Notes under the pieces: generated by a model | Told to the model about the DNA's origin: nothing | Seen by the model: only the letters and a program-made list of their open reading frames with translations | Databases searched by the model: none | Assembly (NCBI GenBank): GCA_030412945.1 | Contig: JAUHJS010000010.1 | Coordinates: 1-64,000 of the forward strand | Source of the DNA: Shiella aurantiaca | GTDB taxonomy: Bacteria; Bacteroidota; Bacteroidia; Cytophagales; Cyclobacteriaceae | DNA: 64,000 nucleotides | Direction of reading: 5' to 3' | Shown: positions 16,580 through 24,946 of the stretch, one piece after another | How positions within the stretch are numbered: the first letter of the stretch is position 1 | How the letters are laid out: the number at the start of each line of letters is the position of its first letter | Position numbers and translations under genes: made by a program

Positions 16580-16619
16580 AAAAAGGGACGCAACCTTTGT
16601 TATCCTTTGGTTACGTCCC
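16580..16619 (-). terminator. Rho-independent terminator of the ABC transporter operon
   Basis: Stem GGGACGTAACC / GGTTGCGTCCC (minus strand) with a 13-base loop is followed by five T. It lies just after the permease gene end at 16642. Confidence 0.75.
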
Positions 16620-16641
16620 ATTATTTTACTGTTATGCGCTG

Positions 16642-17448
16642 TTATAAATCTCGTTTCTTAAGAGTAAGATAGCTTAGATAGGTGAAGGTAATGGCCCATC
16701 CAATTACAATCAATAAGTCTTTCCAAGCGATGTAGTCTTGGATTTCCATAAATATATAGCGCTGGAAGGGCACCCGAATGAGGTGGTTCATGGCGGTGAT
16801 GGGTAAAAAGGGCACTACGGCCGTACCGATGGCATCTGTCCATGCTACACTTATGATTGGCTCAATGATAAGCGAGTAAAGACCAATCAGTACAATGGCA
16901 AAGCCCGCTTTTTTCACCAGCAATCCAATCAAGAAAGCAAACATTAAGAACGTGAACAGTTCCAATGCATGTGCAAGTAGAAACTCGGCATAATATAAGA
17001 TACTTCCCAAATCGTGTACGGTGGAAAAAATCAAACCCATAATAAGCCCTACCACGGCAATAAATAGCGTGTTGACCACAGAAAAAGTGGCAATAAGGCT
17101 GATTTTGGAGAATAGAAATCCCTTTTTATCCATTCCATCGATAATATTTTGGCGTATGGTGCGGTAGCTATACTCATTGGTAATGCTGATGATGACCAAA
17201 AACGCTAAGAATATCTTGATAAAAGAAGCCAGATACGTAAGGTTGTGCCAGATATCCGGAAACTCATAAAAAGGAATAATGGTAGGGGTAATGCCTTGGA
17301 AATTAGCTCCTTTGGTTTCAAGCCAATAGAGAAATCCCATTACTCCGGTACATACAAAAAGAAGCGATACATAATAGAGGCCCGTTAGAATCCAAAAACC
17401 TTTGTAATTCTTTAATTTGAGCCATTCGATAGTCAGTAAATTAATCAT
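16642..17448 (-). CDS. ABC-2 type transporter permease
   Basis: A 268-residue membrane protein with about six hydrophobic segments: around 18-38, 70-90, 112-135, 148-172, 175-198 and 236-258. The order and the short soluble N-terminus fit the ABC-2/NatB-like permeases. Its start overlaps the end of the ATPase gene by 8 bp, so it forms the membrane half of the exporter encoded here. Substrate unknown. Confidence 0.82.
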   Translation of the reverse strand: MINLLTIEWLKLKNYKGFWILTGLYYVSLLFVCTGVMGFLYWLETKGANFQGITPTIIPFYEFPDIWHNLTYLASFIKIFLAFLVIISITNEYSYRTIRQNIIDGMDKKGFLFSKISLIATFSVVNTLFIAVVGLIMGLIFSTVHDLGSILYYAEFLLAHALELFTFLMFAFLIGLLVKKAGFAIVLIGLYSLIIEPIISVAWTDAIGTAVVPFLPITAMNHLIRVPFQRYIFMEIQDYIAWKDLLIVIGWAITFTYLSYLTLKKRDL

Positions 17449-18340
17449 TTGCTTGGGCCAAGAGTTCTAAGAATTGTTTTTCGAGCGATTTACGCTTCAC
17501 GGTAAGATGATTAAGCACAATATTCCCTTCTATGAGGTGCTTATGCAGGTCACTTACATTTGCTCCGTCTTCCAGTTTCACCACCAGTTTGTCGTTTTCA
17601 TGCTGAAATGACTTCAGGTGAGTAAAACTCTGCGCGCGGTGTAGGAGGGCTTCCATATCGGGTGCCGACATTTCCACGGTTTCGGATTCCGCCAAGGCTT
17701 CATTTACACTACCTGCGTAAATTTTCTTTCCGCGTTTCAAAACCGCAAAGTGAGTGCAGACTTTTTGTACTTCATCCAGCAGGTGACTGGCCAAAATGAT
17801 GGTCTTACCCGATTGGGCAATGGACACAATCAGTTCACGGATTTCGGCAATCCCTTGTGGGTCGAGTCCGTTGGTAGGTTCGTCCAAAATCAGCACGCTG
17901 GGATCGGCCAACATGGCGGAGGCAATGGCGAGGCGCTGCTTCATCCCTAGGCTGTAGCCTTTGAAAGGGTCGTCCTTCCGTTCGAAAAGGTTAACCATTT
18001 TCAGAACCGGCTCAATGGCTGTAAGCGGTACTTGCTTGATGGCACAAATCACCTTGAGGTTTTGCTCACCGCTGAGGTAGGGATAAAAGGTAGGCGATTC
18101 CAGAATGGCGCCTATTTTCCTTCTTACTTGTGCGGTAGGGGCTTCACCAAACCAGGAATATTCTCCACTGCTGGCGTTGGTCACGCCCAAGATTATGCCC
18201 AAAGTGGTAGTTTTTCCGCTACCATTGGGCCCCAATAGGCCATATATATTGCCTTTTTCTACATGCAAGTCCAGGTTTTGAAGGGCCTTTACCTTACCGT
18301 AGTTTTTGCTGAGGTTATTGATATGTAATACTGTGCTCAC
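17441..18340 (-). CDS. ABC transporter ATP-binding protein
   Basis: The 299-residue protein has a full ABC ATPase domain: Walker A GPNGSGKTT at 37-45, Q-loop near 75-90, signature YSLGMKQRLAIA near 137, Walker B VLILDEPTNGLDPQG near 157 and the switch histidine in ILASHLLDE. The length and the C-terminal extension of about 85 residues match the DrrA/NatA/CcmA-like exporters. It overlaps the permease gene by 8 bp and follows the DUF4252 gene with one base between, so all may be transcribed together. Export role inferred from the family; substrate unknown. Confidence 0.9.
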   Translation of the reverse strand: MSTVLHINNLSKNYGKVKALQNLDLHVEKGNIYGLLGPNGSGKTTTLGIILGVTNASSGEYSWFGEAPTAQVRRKIGAILESPTFYPYLSGEQNLKVICAIKQVPLTAIEPVLKMVNLFERKDDPFKGYSLGMKQRLAIASAMLADPSVLILDEPTNGLDPQGIAEIRELIVSIAQSGKTIILASHLLDEVQKVCTHFAVLKRGKKIYAGSVNEALAESETVEMSAPDMEALLHRAQSFTHLKSFQHENDKLVVKLEDGANVSDLHKHLIEGNIVLNHLTVKRKSLEKQFLELLAQAND

Positions 18341-18341
18341 G

Positions 18342-18938
18342 TTAGTTCTTTAGGTTTTTGAGTGAATCTTCGGCTCTTTCTTGTGCCTCTACTTCTTGGC
18401 GGATTTTTTTCCACTTTTCACGTTGGGCATCTTCTTCTTCCTTCTTGCCCATAAACTTATTGATTAAGCCTAGGTCAATGCCCCCATTGGCTATTTCCAT
18501 GGCTTTTTCCGGACGAAAGGCACCTATCAATTCCACTACTATGTAGCTTTCTTCTTGCAGCACAAGGGCTACCATGCCTTGCATTTCATCGTCTTCATAA
18601 AGTCCGAGTAGGTGTACAAGACCAAAATTGCTTTTCATACTGATGAGTTCTTCAAATTGCTCTTCAGCTAAATCATCCTTAACCGTCATAAAGCGTTCCT
18701 TCTCGAGCTTTTCTTTAGGAATGATAAGTATGCGAAGATTTTTTACATCTTTAATCATTTCATTAAAAGCCGGGTCCTTGCTTACATTGAGCATACGCAA
18801 AGTGCTTGGGTAGAAGTAGAGGTTGAATTCAGACAAATCCTCCTCATACAGAGGTTTTATGGCTGCACTCTGTGTCCATCCGCTGGTGCTCAGCAGGCAG
18901 AAGAACAAGAGCAGGCTTAGGTAGGGTTTCTTCATCAT
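18342..18938 (-). CDS. DUF4252 domain-containing secreted protein
   Basis: The 198-residue protein has a signal peptide (LLLFFCLLSTSGWTQS) and a DUF4252-like body, with a tail rich in Lys and Glu from about residue 165 (KKEEEDAQREKWKK) that is probably helical or coiled. It starts downstream of a terminator that follows a second DUF4252 gene and ends one base before the ATPase gene. DUF4252 proteins typically sit beside an ECF sigma factor and anti-sigma gene in Bacteroidota, as here. Function unknown. Confidence 0.75.
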   Translation of the reverse strand: MMKKPYLSLLLFFCLLSTSGWTQSAAIKPLYEEDLSEFNLYFYPSTLRMLNVSKDPAFNEMIKDVKNLRILIIPKEKLEKERFMTVKDDLAEEQFEELISMKSNFGLVHLLGLYEDDEMQGMVALVLQEESYIVVELIGAFRPEKAMEIANGGIDLGLINKFMGKKEEEDAQREKWKKIRQEVEAQERAEDSLKNLKN

Positions 18939-18950
18939 GTCGGGAAGATA

Positions 18951-18988
18951 AAAAAATTAGCAAACACCTGTGGGTGCTTGCTAATTTT
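18951..18988 (-). terminator. Rho-independent terminator after the second DUF4252 gene
   Basis: On the minus strand a stem AATTAGCAAGCACC / GGTGTTTGCTAATT (with one mismatch) is followed by a T-run. It lies just downstream of the gene ending at 19008. Confidence 0.75.
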
Positions 18989-19007
18989 AGGGTTAAAATA
19001 AGATAGA

Positions 19008-19538
19008 TTATTTTTTATTTTTCGATTCGTCAAGGTTTTGCAAGTACTGCATGCCTCCGATGTTCAAGCTCTTGCTCATTTTGCTCATTTGCTTTAGGTC
19101 GATTTCGCCATACAAGCTGATGAATACAAATTTGGTGTCGCCACCTACCAGCATCAGTAGTTCGCTGATTTTGCCACCGTTTTCCTTAATCATGAACTTC
19201 ATGTCATCTTTGCCGTCACGTACGGTCATCAATTCTTCGAAGCCGGTGCCATTGATGCCAGCAAATGCTTCTTTGTAGTATTTACGACCGTCTTTGATGC
19301 TATCGGCAGCCAATACTTTCAAGCCTTTTAGCTTGCTGATGGCTTCTAGTACTTCTTTATCTTCCGGAGTTTCTCCTTCGATTTCGGTAAATAGGCTGAA
19401 CATTTTGCTGGTAACGGTCACTTGAGTGAACTGATCGTTATCAGCGTATTTATTGTAAAACTTGGTGAAGGCTTCGCTTTGCGCAAAGGTGGCCACGCTT
19501 ACAAACAGGGCCAGAGCGGTGATTACTAACTTTTTCAT
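19008..19538 (-). CDS. DUF4252 domain-containing secreted protein
   Basis: A 176-residue protein with an 18-residue signal peptide (ITALALFVSVATFAQS) and a DUF4252 body. Features include KFYNKYADNDQFTQVTV and MFSLF near the N-terminus, LKGLKVLAADS, GKISELLMLVGGDTKFVFISLYGEID near 120-150 and ISKMSKSLNI at the end. It is paralogous to the 18342-18938 protein, though they have diverged a lot. It follows the anti-sigma-like gene by 30 bp and has its own terminator. The family is tied to ECF sigma loci; its biochemical role is unknown. Confidence 0.8.
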   Translation of the reverse strand: MKKLVITALALFVSVATFAQSEAFTKFYNKYADNDQFTQVTVTSKMFSLFTEIEGETPEDKEVLEAISKLKGLKVLAADSIKDGRKYYKEAFAGINGTGFEELMTVRDGKDDMKFMIKENGGKISELLMLVGGDTKFVFISLYGEIDLKQMSKMSKSLNIGGMQYLQNLDESKNKK

Positions 19539-19568
19539 AATGGTATCAATTGTTGTTGTGAATGTATA

Positions 19569-20051
19569 TTACTGTTTTTCTATTTTTTCTTGTGCTATGG
19601 CGAAGGTTTCGATTTTCTTAATCTGGTCGGTGCCTTCGTTGATTTTGCTTGAGAGGTACATCAGTGCTTTTTTTGTTTCCTCATAGGCCTTTTGTGGGTC
19701 TTGGTAAGTATCTTCCGGACTTACCTCTTTCGGGTTTTTGTATAATAACAAGCCTACCGTAAAGGCTAGCAGCACGGTGGCGGCTATGCGCAGATAGAAG
19801 TTCCACTGAAATCCCTGCTGCTTACTTTCTTGTTTCAGCCTATGCTTTAGTTGGGCATCGAAATCGGCTCCAAGTTGCAGGGCGTCTTTCTCGGCTTCAA
19901 AAAAAGCAAATAGTTGTGCGTGTTCTTTAAGGCTTTCGTCAACAGATGGTTGTTTCAATGCCTCTTTTAATTGAGCCTCTTCCGCTTCGGAGCTCTCGCC
20001 AGCATAGTACTTGTCGAGAAGGCTTGAAAGTTTGTTAGAGTCCATATGCAT
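19569..20051 (-). CDS. Putative anti-sigma factor, single-pass membrane protein
   Basis: A 160-residue protein with an N-terminal cytosolic stretch of about 80 residues (SSLLDKYYAGESSEAEEAQLKEAL, typical of Bacteroidota anti-sigma-like proteins), one membrane segment at about 84-104 (YLRIAATVLLAFTVGLLLY) and a periplasmic tail. It overlaps the sigma factor gene by 17 bp, the normal order for sigma/anti-sigma pairs. No zinc-binding HxxxCxxC motif is seen, so it would be a non-ZAS type; the anti-sigma role is inferred from order and topology. Confidence 0.7.
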   Translation of the reverse strand: MHMDSNKLSSLLDKYYAGESSEAEEAQLKEALKQPSVDESLKEHAQLFAFFEAEKDALQLGADFDAQLKHRLKQESKQQGFQWNFYLRIAATVLLAFTVGLLLYKNPKEVSPEDTYQDPQKAYEETKKALMYLSSKINEGTDQIKKIETFAIAQEKIEKQ

Positions 20052-20544
20052 TGATGTTTATTAAATGTTCTTTCAAAAATTTGCGTCCACGGTGAATGTT
20101 GATTTTCACAGAACTCAATTCGATTTGCATGATATCGGCAATTTCTTCGTAACTGTAGCCTTCGATATCTCGAAGCACCACAGCTTCTTTTTGCTTGTCG
20201 GGCAGCATATCGAGTAGCCTTCTGATGAGGGTGAAGGTTTCATTGCCTTGAACCTCCTTTTCGGGCGAGTCGTTATGGCCGAGAATGTACATCACCGATT
20301 CCACATCTTGAGTCTGGTGTTTGTTGGCTCGTAGCTTGTCGAGGCACATATTTCTTGTGATGGTCATACACCATGCTTCAAGGCTTTTATACATGTGCCA
20401 GTTTTCTCTACGATGCCACACCTTAATCATTACTTCCTGAATCACATCGGCTGCCTCTTCTTTATCTTTGAGGTAGTACCAAGCGAATCGGTAGAGCTTG
20501 TTTTTGAGTGGTAAAATTTTCGATGTAAACTCCTGTATCTGCAT
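20035..20544 (-). CDS. ECF-type RNA polymerase sigma factor
   Basis: The 169-residue protein has sigma70 region 2 (RFAWYYLKDKEEAADVIQEVMIKVW, near 19-43, continuing to ITRNMCLDKLR) and region 4 (LPDKQKEAVVLRDIEGYSYEEIADIMQIELSSVKINIHRGRKFLKEHL, near 115-160). It is the first gene of a minus-strand unit with the anti-sigma-like and DUF4252 genes, which may form its regulon. No clear TAnnTTTG promoter was found upstream, so it may be autoregulated. Target promoters are unknown. Confidence 0.9.
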   Translation of the reverse strand: MQIQEFTSKILPLKNKLYRFAWYYLKDKEEAADVIQEVMIKVWHRRENWHMYKSLEAWCMTITRNMCLDKLRANKHQTQDVESVMYILGHNDSPEKEVQGNETFTLIRRLLDMLPDKQKEAVVLRDIEGYSYEEIADIMQIELSSVKINIHRGRKFLKEHLININAYGL

Positions 20545-20612
20545 TTCATGGGGGAGACGATGAGGCTTTGGGTAAGTTACAGCCTTTTGAAAAAAAAACT
20601 GAAAGAAAAAAT

Positions 20613-20649
20613 AAAAACCTCATCCAGTTGAAACTAGATGAGGTTTTTT
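20613..20649. terminator. Bidirectional-looking terminator after the kinase operon
   Basis: Stem CCTCATC-C-AGTT / AACT-A-GATGAGG, with A-runs on the left and T-runs on the right on both strands. The kinase gene (minus) ends at 20726, so it probably terminates that operon. Confidence 0.7.
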
Positions 20650-20692
20650 GTAGCTTTATGTATCAAAAAAAATGTTTAACCTCTTTGCTTGC

Positions 20693-20728
20693 ACGGCCAT
20701 CGGAACAAACCGATGGTCGTTTTTTTTA
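20693..20728 (+). terminator. Hairpin with T-run on the plus strand
   Basis: ACGGCCATCGG / CCGATGGTCGT around loop AACAAA is followed by a T-run, which points rightwards although both neighbouring genes read leftwards. It may mark the end of a small plus-strand transcript, or simply be a folded end of the kinase mRNA. Confidence 0.45.
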
Positions 20729-23119
20729 TAGCGATTGAAGATACTGCTTGATTTCCTGAGTAAGTGGGTTGTCGGGGCCAAAGGTTTCGATTCGAATAGC
20801 CAATGCGGATTTTAGTCGTGCCTTGGCAGAGCTACTATTTCCTAACTCTTTTTCTAATCGTGCTGTATTGAATAAAAAAGTAGCATAGTGATAATGATTT
20901 TTGCCTACACTTTGGGCAATCCCTTCAAGGCCTTTTAGTTGATAGACCAAGGCCTGTTTGGTTTTATTTTCTTTCCGGTAAATGCCAGCCAGCGCATTAT
21001 AGGCAAAAGCTGTTTTGCCATGGGTCTCACCATAGAATTTAAGGTGATAAGTTAAATTTAGCTCTGCATAGTGTTTGGCAGAGTCAATTTGATTTTGGTT
21101 GAGAAAAGAAAAGGCAAGATCATTGTATAAAGTAATCCATTGGGTATAACCTTTTTCTCCGAAAACCTGATGTAGTCGCTGTAATACATCAGAGTATAAA
21201 TAGATGGCCGAATCGTATTGTTTTTGATAATACTTTACACGGCCCATGTTATGAAGGGTAGATAAGCGATAGGGGTGATTTTTAGCTAGTACCTGATTAC
21301 GTATGAGCAGGGCATGGTGTAGTATTGAATCAGCTTGTGCATAAAGTCCTCGCCTAAGTAGGCTTACGCCCCAATTGTGATAAGCTGTGGCAGTTTCTGT
21401 ATGATACATTCCTAAGGAACCAATCAGATGCCGTATGGCTAGAGTAAGAAGGGAGTCGCTAGAGGTGAAATCTCCATTTTCTTGATAATAAATGGCGTAA
21501 TCGTTCAGGATTCTTCCTGAAGTGGAGTCTAAAGATTGCTTTACCTGCACATGGCGGAGCTGCCATGCTTCCTCAAAATACTGAGTAGCTTTTTCAGCTG
21601 AGTCTAAATAGCGGTAGCTCACCGCGATGCTATTGAGCAGATAAGGGAAATCGGGGATTTCTTCCACCTTATCGAAGCGGCTGCGGTACCAGTTTTCCAC
21701 TTCGAGGTAGGCTTTCAGTGCCTCTGCGTCTTCGTAATAGTTGTGGTAGATTTTTCCGACAATCTCCAGCAAACTGATGCGCACTTCATCGGGCAGTTGC
21801 CCTTCCTCGAGTTGAGGCAAGGCCTTTTTTACCAGTTCTTTTACCGGTACATCTTGCCCCAGATTTTCATAAGGATCCGATTCGGTGAGTAAATTGACCA
21901 AGAAGCCAGATACCGCCTGCGCCTTGGCCGCTTCGGTTTCCGCTTTTTGTTTCTGTCTGTTGATGTTAATAAAATACACCCCACTGATTATGAGAAACAG
22001 AAGGGTAAACGCAGCGCTAATACCTACCTTCCAGGCATTGCGCTGAACGAATTTTTTCGCCAGGTAGGTACCCTTTGAAGGCATTGCCTCTAAAGGAAAA
22101 TGATGCTTGAGACGATAAATTTCCTGTTTTAAATCAGACGCATGCGCATATCTTCCTTCGGGCGGCCAAGCCAAACATTTTGAAACTAGGGCTTTGGGTT
22201 CGGTCGGGAGGCTTACCACGCTCAGATACTCGTCCATTACTTCATGGGCCATCATGCTCCCTTTATTAAGGAGTCCTTTGAGGGGATTTCTGCGGTTATT
22301 GATTTTTAAAAACAATAAACCCAATTGGAAAATGTCGGAAGCAAAAAGGAGAGGTTTGCCTTGCCAATGTTCCGGACTGGCATAATCGGGCGTGAAGAGG
22401 GCTTGCGCTTGATTTTCCTCTTCACTTAGCAGTGTAGCGATACCGAAGTCTAATAATTTGACTTTTCCTTCCGGGGTAATCCAGATATTTTCTGGTTTCA
22501 AATCGCCATGTACAATACGGTTTTTGTGAGCATATTCTACCGCCTCGGTTATTTCCATAAAGAGGTCCCATCTTTGCTCATGCGATAAGGAGGTATCGGT
22601 TAGGTAGCGATTGAGCGATACGCCTTCAATTTTTTCCATCACAATGTAGGGAAGTCCCTGCTCGGTGGTGCCGCCATCATACAGTCGGGCAATATTAGGA
22701 TGATTGAGCCTGGCGAGTAGCTGCCTTTCTACCCGAAAGCGCAAAGCGCCTTCTTCCGTTGCCAGACTTTTTTGCATCACCTTGATAGCCACGGTTTGCT
22801 GAAATTGGCCATCGTTTCGTTCCGCCTCATACACTACGGCCATGCCTCCGCGGCCTAGCTCTTTGCGGATGCGGTAAACCCCTATCTGATCGAAAGACAT
22901 TAATGGGTTTGCTTCCGGCTGGGTGATGATTTCCGCAATTTCCAGTTGAAGATGGTCAAAAAACTGTTCGGCTTGGGTAGCATTTTCTACCAAGCTCCAA
23001 AGCAATTGTTGGAGTTCAGGCTGCCCGCTGAGCCGTGTGTTTACAAAAGCCTGTTGTTCTGCTGCCGGAAGTGTTAAGGTTTCTTCTAGCAGCAGACTGA
23101 TTTCGTCCCACTGTTGCAT
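20726..23119 (-). CDS. Serine/threonine protein kinase with TPR repeats
   Basis: A 797-residue protein with a Pkn-type kinase domain at about residues 80-350: glycine loop LGRGGMAVVYEAE (88-100), catalytic Lys113 in VAIKVM, catalytic loop HGDLKPEN (204-211) and DFG at 224-226. The Arg of HRD is replaced by Gly, a non-RD kinase, so activation-loop control may differ. A membrane helix follows near 366-388. The remaining ~400 residues are outside the membrane and hold TPR-like repeats (YFEEAWQLRHVQVKQ, YDSAIYLYSDVL, NALAGIYRKENKT). It is preceded by one base gap by an ECF-like sigma factor. This kinase plus PF07638-type sigma pairing is well known in Planctomycetes and Acidobacteria. Substrates unknown. 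Confidence 0.88.
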   Translation of the reverse strand: MQQWDEISLLLEETLTLPAAEQQAFVNTRLSGQPELQQLLWSLVENATQAEQFFDHLQLEIAEIITQPEANPLMSFDQIGVYRIRKELGRGGMAVVYEAERNDGQFQQTVAIKVMQKSLATEEGALRFRVERQLLARLNHPNIARLYDGGTTEQGLPYIVMEKIEGVSLNRYLTDTSLSHEQRWDLFMEITEAVEYAHKNRIVHGDLKPENIWITPEGKVKLLDFGIATLLSEEENQAQALFTPDYASPEHWQGKPLLFASDIFQLGLLFLKINNRRNPLKGLLNKGSMMAHEVMDEYLSVVSLPTEPKALVSKCLAWPPEGRYAHASDLKQEIYRLKHHFPLEAMPSKGTYLAKKFVQRNAWKVGISAAFTLLFLIISGVYFININRQKQKAETEAAKAQAVSGFLVNLLTESDPYENLGQDVPVKELVKKALPQLEEGQLPDEVRISLLEIVGKIYHNYYEDAEALKAYLEVENWYRSRFDKVEEIPDFPYLLNSIAVSYRYLDSAEKATQYFEEAWQLRHVQVKQSLDSTSGRILNDYAIYYQENGDFTSSDSLLTLAIRHLIGSLGMYHTETATAYHNWGVSLLRRGLYAQADSILHHALLIRNQVLAKNHPYRLSTLHNMGRVKYYQKQYDSAIYLYSDVLQRLHQVFGEKGYTQWITLYNDLAFSFLNQNQIDSAKHYAELNLTYHLKFYGETHGKTAFAYNALAGIYRKENKTKQALVYQLKGLEGIAQSVGKNHYHYATFLFNTARLEKELGNSSSAKARLKSALAIRIETFGPDNPLTQEIKQYLQSL

Positions 23120-23120
23120 A

Positions 23121-23708
23121 TCAGGCGGTAGCTTTGAGTTGTTGGAAAAGCCAGGTGCGGGCGAGTGTCCAGTGGCGCTTTACGGTAGCTTCAGAAAGTT
23201 GTAAGGCTTGAGCGGTTTCTTCTATGGTCATGCCTGAGAAGAATCGACACTCTACAATTTGTCCTTGCTGCTGGTCGATGGCCTCAAGGCGGCTAAGGGC
23301 TTCGTGGAGGTCGAGTAGGCGCTCGCATTGATGCTCAGAAAGTGGAAGGATTTGTTCGGCATATTCCAAATCGATTGGTTGCCGATTTCCACCCCGCTTT
23401 TCGGTGTTTTTCGCCAAGGCGTTGTTAATTAATATATGGCGTATGGCTTTGCCCGCCACACGGGTGAAGTGCAAGCGGTTTTCCCATCCTATGTGCTGCT
23501 GACTGGCCAACTTCTCATACAATTCGTGCACGATGGCCGTAGTATTGAGAGTATCGTGGCCCTTGTGCTGGGCTCTGATTTTATGCGCTAGCCGCTTAAG
23601 CTCCTGATAGAGATAAGGGAATATCTCATCGAAAGCTTCCTTGCTGGGCATATCTTTGAACGTAAGAATACGCTGGGTCAGTTCTGAGGGGTGTAGGGTT
23701 GATTGCAT
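23121..23708 (-). CDS. ECF-like sigma factor (PF07638 type)
   Basis: This 195-residue protein resembles the Sigma70-ECF-like helix-turn-helix family: FPYLYQELKRLAHKIRAQHKGHDTLNTTAIVHELYEKLA near 29-67, FTRVAGKAIRHILINNALAKN (region 2) near 84-104, then region 4 with GMTIEETAQALQLSEATVKRHWTLARTWL near 158-188. Sigma factors of this type pair with membrane Ser/Thr kinases with TPR domains, as here, where the kinase starts 1 bp after it. This suggests the kinase signals through this sigma factor. It is divergent from the nuo operon with about 155 bp between. Confidence 0.85.
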   Translation of the reverse strand: MQSTLHPSELTQRILTFKDMPSKEAFDEIFPYLYQELKRLAHKIRAQHKGHDTLNTTAIVHELYEKLASQQHIGWENRLHFTRVAGKAIRHILINNALAKNTEKRGGNRQPIDLEYAEQILPLSEHQCERLLDLHEALSRLEAIDQQQGQIVECRFFSGMTIEETAQALQLSEATVKRHWTLARTWLFQQLKATA

Positions 23709-23816
23709 AGTAGGGGGAAAAAATAGAACTAAACAAATGTCAAAGATATAAATTAATCGTTCAAGTAAAATGTTTTCAGCATTTTAATCTTAAATAGGCC
23801 TTAGCAAGTATTTCAT

Positions 23817-23846
23817 TTTGGTGGAAATGCTGAATATGTATCTTTG
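23817..23846 (+). promoter_or_regulatory. Promoter of the nuoH-N operon
   Basis: TTTG at 23817-23820, an 18-bp spacer and TATCTTTG at 23839-23846 match the Bacteroidota consensus (TTTG, N17-23, TAnnTTTG). The ATG of nuoH is 18 bp downstream, giving a short leader. Confidence 0.7.
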
Positions 23847-23863
23847 TAGGATAAGGCCTATTG

Positions 23864-24946
23864 ATGAGTACATTCTTCTTTTTTCTCCCCTTCCTTTTGC
23901 TCTACACGGTGTGGGCGGTATATGCCGAACGCAAGGTGTCGGCATTTATTCAAGACCGTACCGGCCCCATGGAGACGGGGAAATATGGCATGCTGCAAAC
24001 CGTGGCCGATTTGCTAAAGCTTTTGATGAAGGAAGATATTGTGCCCACTGCTTCCGACCGATGGTATTTTAAAGCGGCTCCAGTGTTGATTTTTACAGCC
24101 GTTTTTGCCGGATTTGCGGTGGTGCCTCTCACTTTGGGATGGGCCGGCTCGGGTACCGAAGTAGGTGTTTTTTATTTGATGGCTATTATTTCGCTGGATG
24201 TGGTGGGGATACTCATGGCCGGATGGAGTGCCAATAGTAAGTATACTTTATTGGGCGCCTTTCGTTCGGTAGCGCAAATGATCAGCTATGAAGTACCTCT
24301 GGCTTCGTGTATTGTATGTGTGGTAATTATATGCCAAAGCCTCGACTTGCAGGCGATATCCTATCAACAAGGCATTTTTTCTACTTCTCCCAATTACTTG
24401 TTTGGGATTAAGGCTTGGGGAATTTCTACCAATGAGCTGGGCGGATTTCTTACTTGGAATATTCTCCGCGCGCCCGTTTTGATTCCGGTTTTTCTTATAT
24501 TTTTTATTTGTGCATTGGCCGAAAGCAATCGAGCGCCTTTTGATTTGCCTGAGGCAGAAGCCGAGCTGGTGGGTGGTTTTCATACCGAATATTCAGGATT
24601 CAGATGGGCTATGGTTATGCTATCTGAATATGGTATGATGCTATTACTCAGCTTTTTGATGAGCATTTTGTTTTTGGGCAGTTGGAATACACCTTTGCCC
24701 AATATCGGCAGCATGAAATTAGCCCTTTGGACCAGCGGTACAGCCGGAAGTGTGGCAAGTTTCTTTTGGGGTGCTTTTTGGCTGATAGGTAAATCGCTCT
24801 TGCTCATTATTGTGATGATGTGGGTGCGGTGGACGTATCCGCGCCTTCGGGTAGACCAGCTGATGAGCTTGTGTTGGAAATACCTTACGCCTGCGGCCAT
24901 ACTCTTGTTTTTTCTTTCAGCTTTATGGAGATTGTGGATGATATGA
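23864..24946 (+). CDS. nuoH: NADH-quinone oxidoreductase subunit H
   Basis: A 360-residue complex I subunit H with the usual ERKVSAFIQDRTGP (about 22-35) and LKLLMKEDIVP segments near the N-terminus. The central RAP(V/F) and NRAPFDLPEAEAELVGGFHTEYSGFRWA segment (about 225-250) is the quinone-site loop conserved in the family. About eight membrane helices are visible. It anchors the peripheral arm to the membrane arm and lines the quinone cavity. The ATG at 23864 is preferred over the TTG at 23861. It overlaps nuoI by 4 bp (ATGA) and starts the operon directly after a strong promoter, without nuoA-G upstream. Confidence 0.95.
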   Translation: MSTFFFFLPFLLLYTVWAVYAERKVSAFIQDRTGPMETGKYGMLQTVADLLKLLMKEDIVPTASDRWYFKAAPVLIFTAVFAGFAVVPLTLGWAGSGTEVGVFYLMAIISLDVVGILMAGWSANSKYTLLGAFRSVAQMISYEVPLASCIVCVVIICQSLDLQAISYQQGIFSTSPNYLFGIKAWGISTNELGGFLTWNILRAPVLIPVFLIFFICALAESNRAPFDLPEAEAELVGGFHTEYSGFRWAMVMLSEYGMMLLLSFLMSILFLGSWNTPLPNIGSMKLALWTSGTAGSVASFFWGAFWLIGKSLLLIIVMMWVRWTYPRLRVDQLMSLCWKYLTPAAILLFFLSALWRLWMI

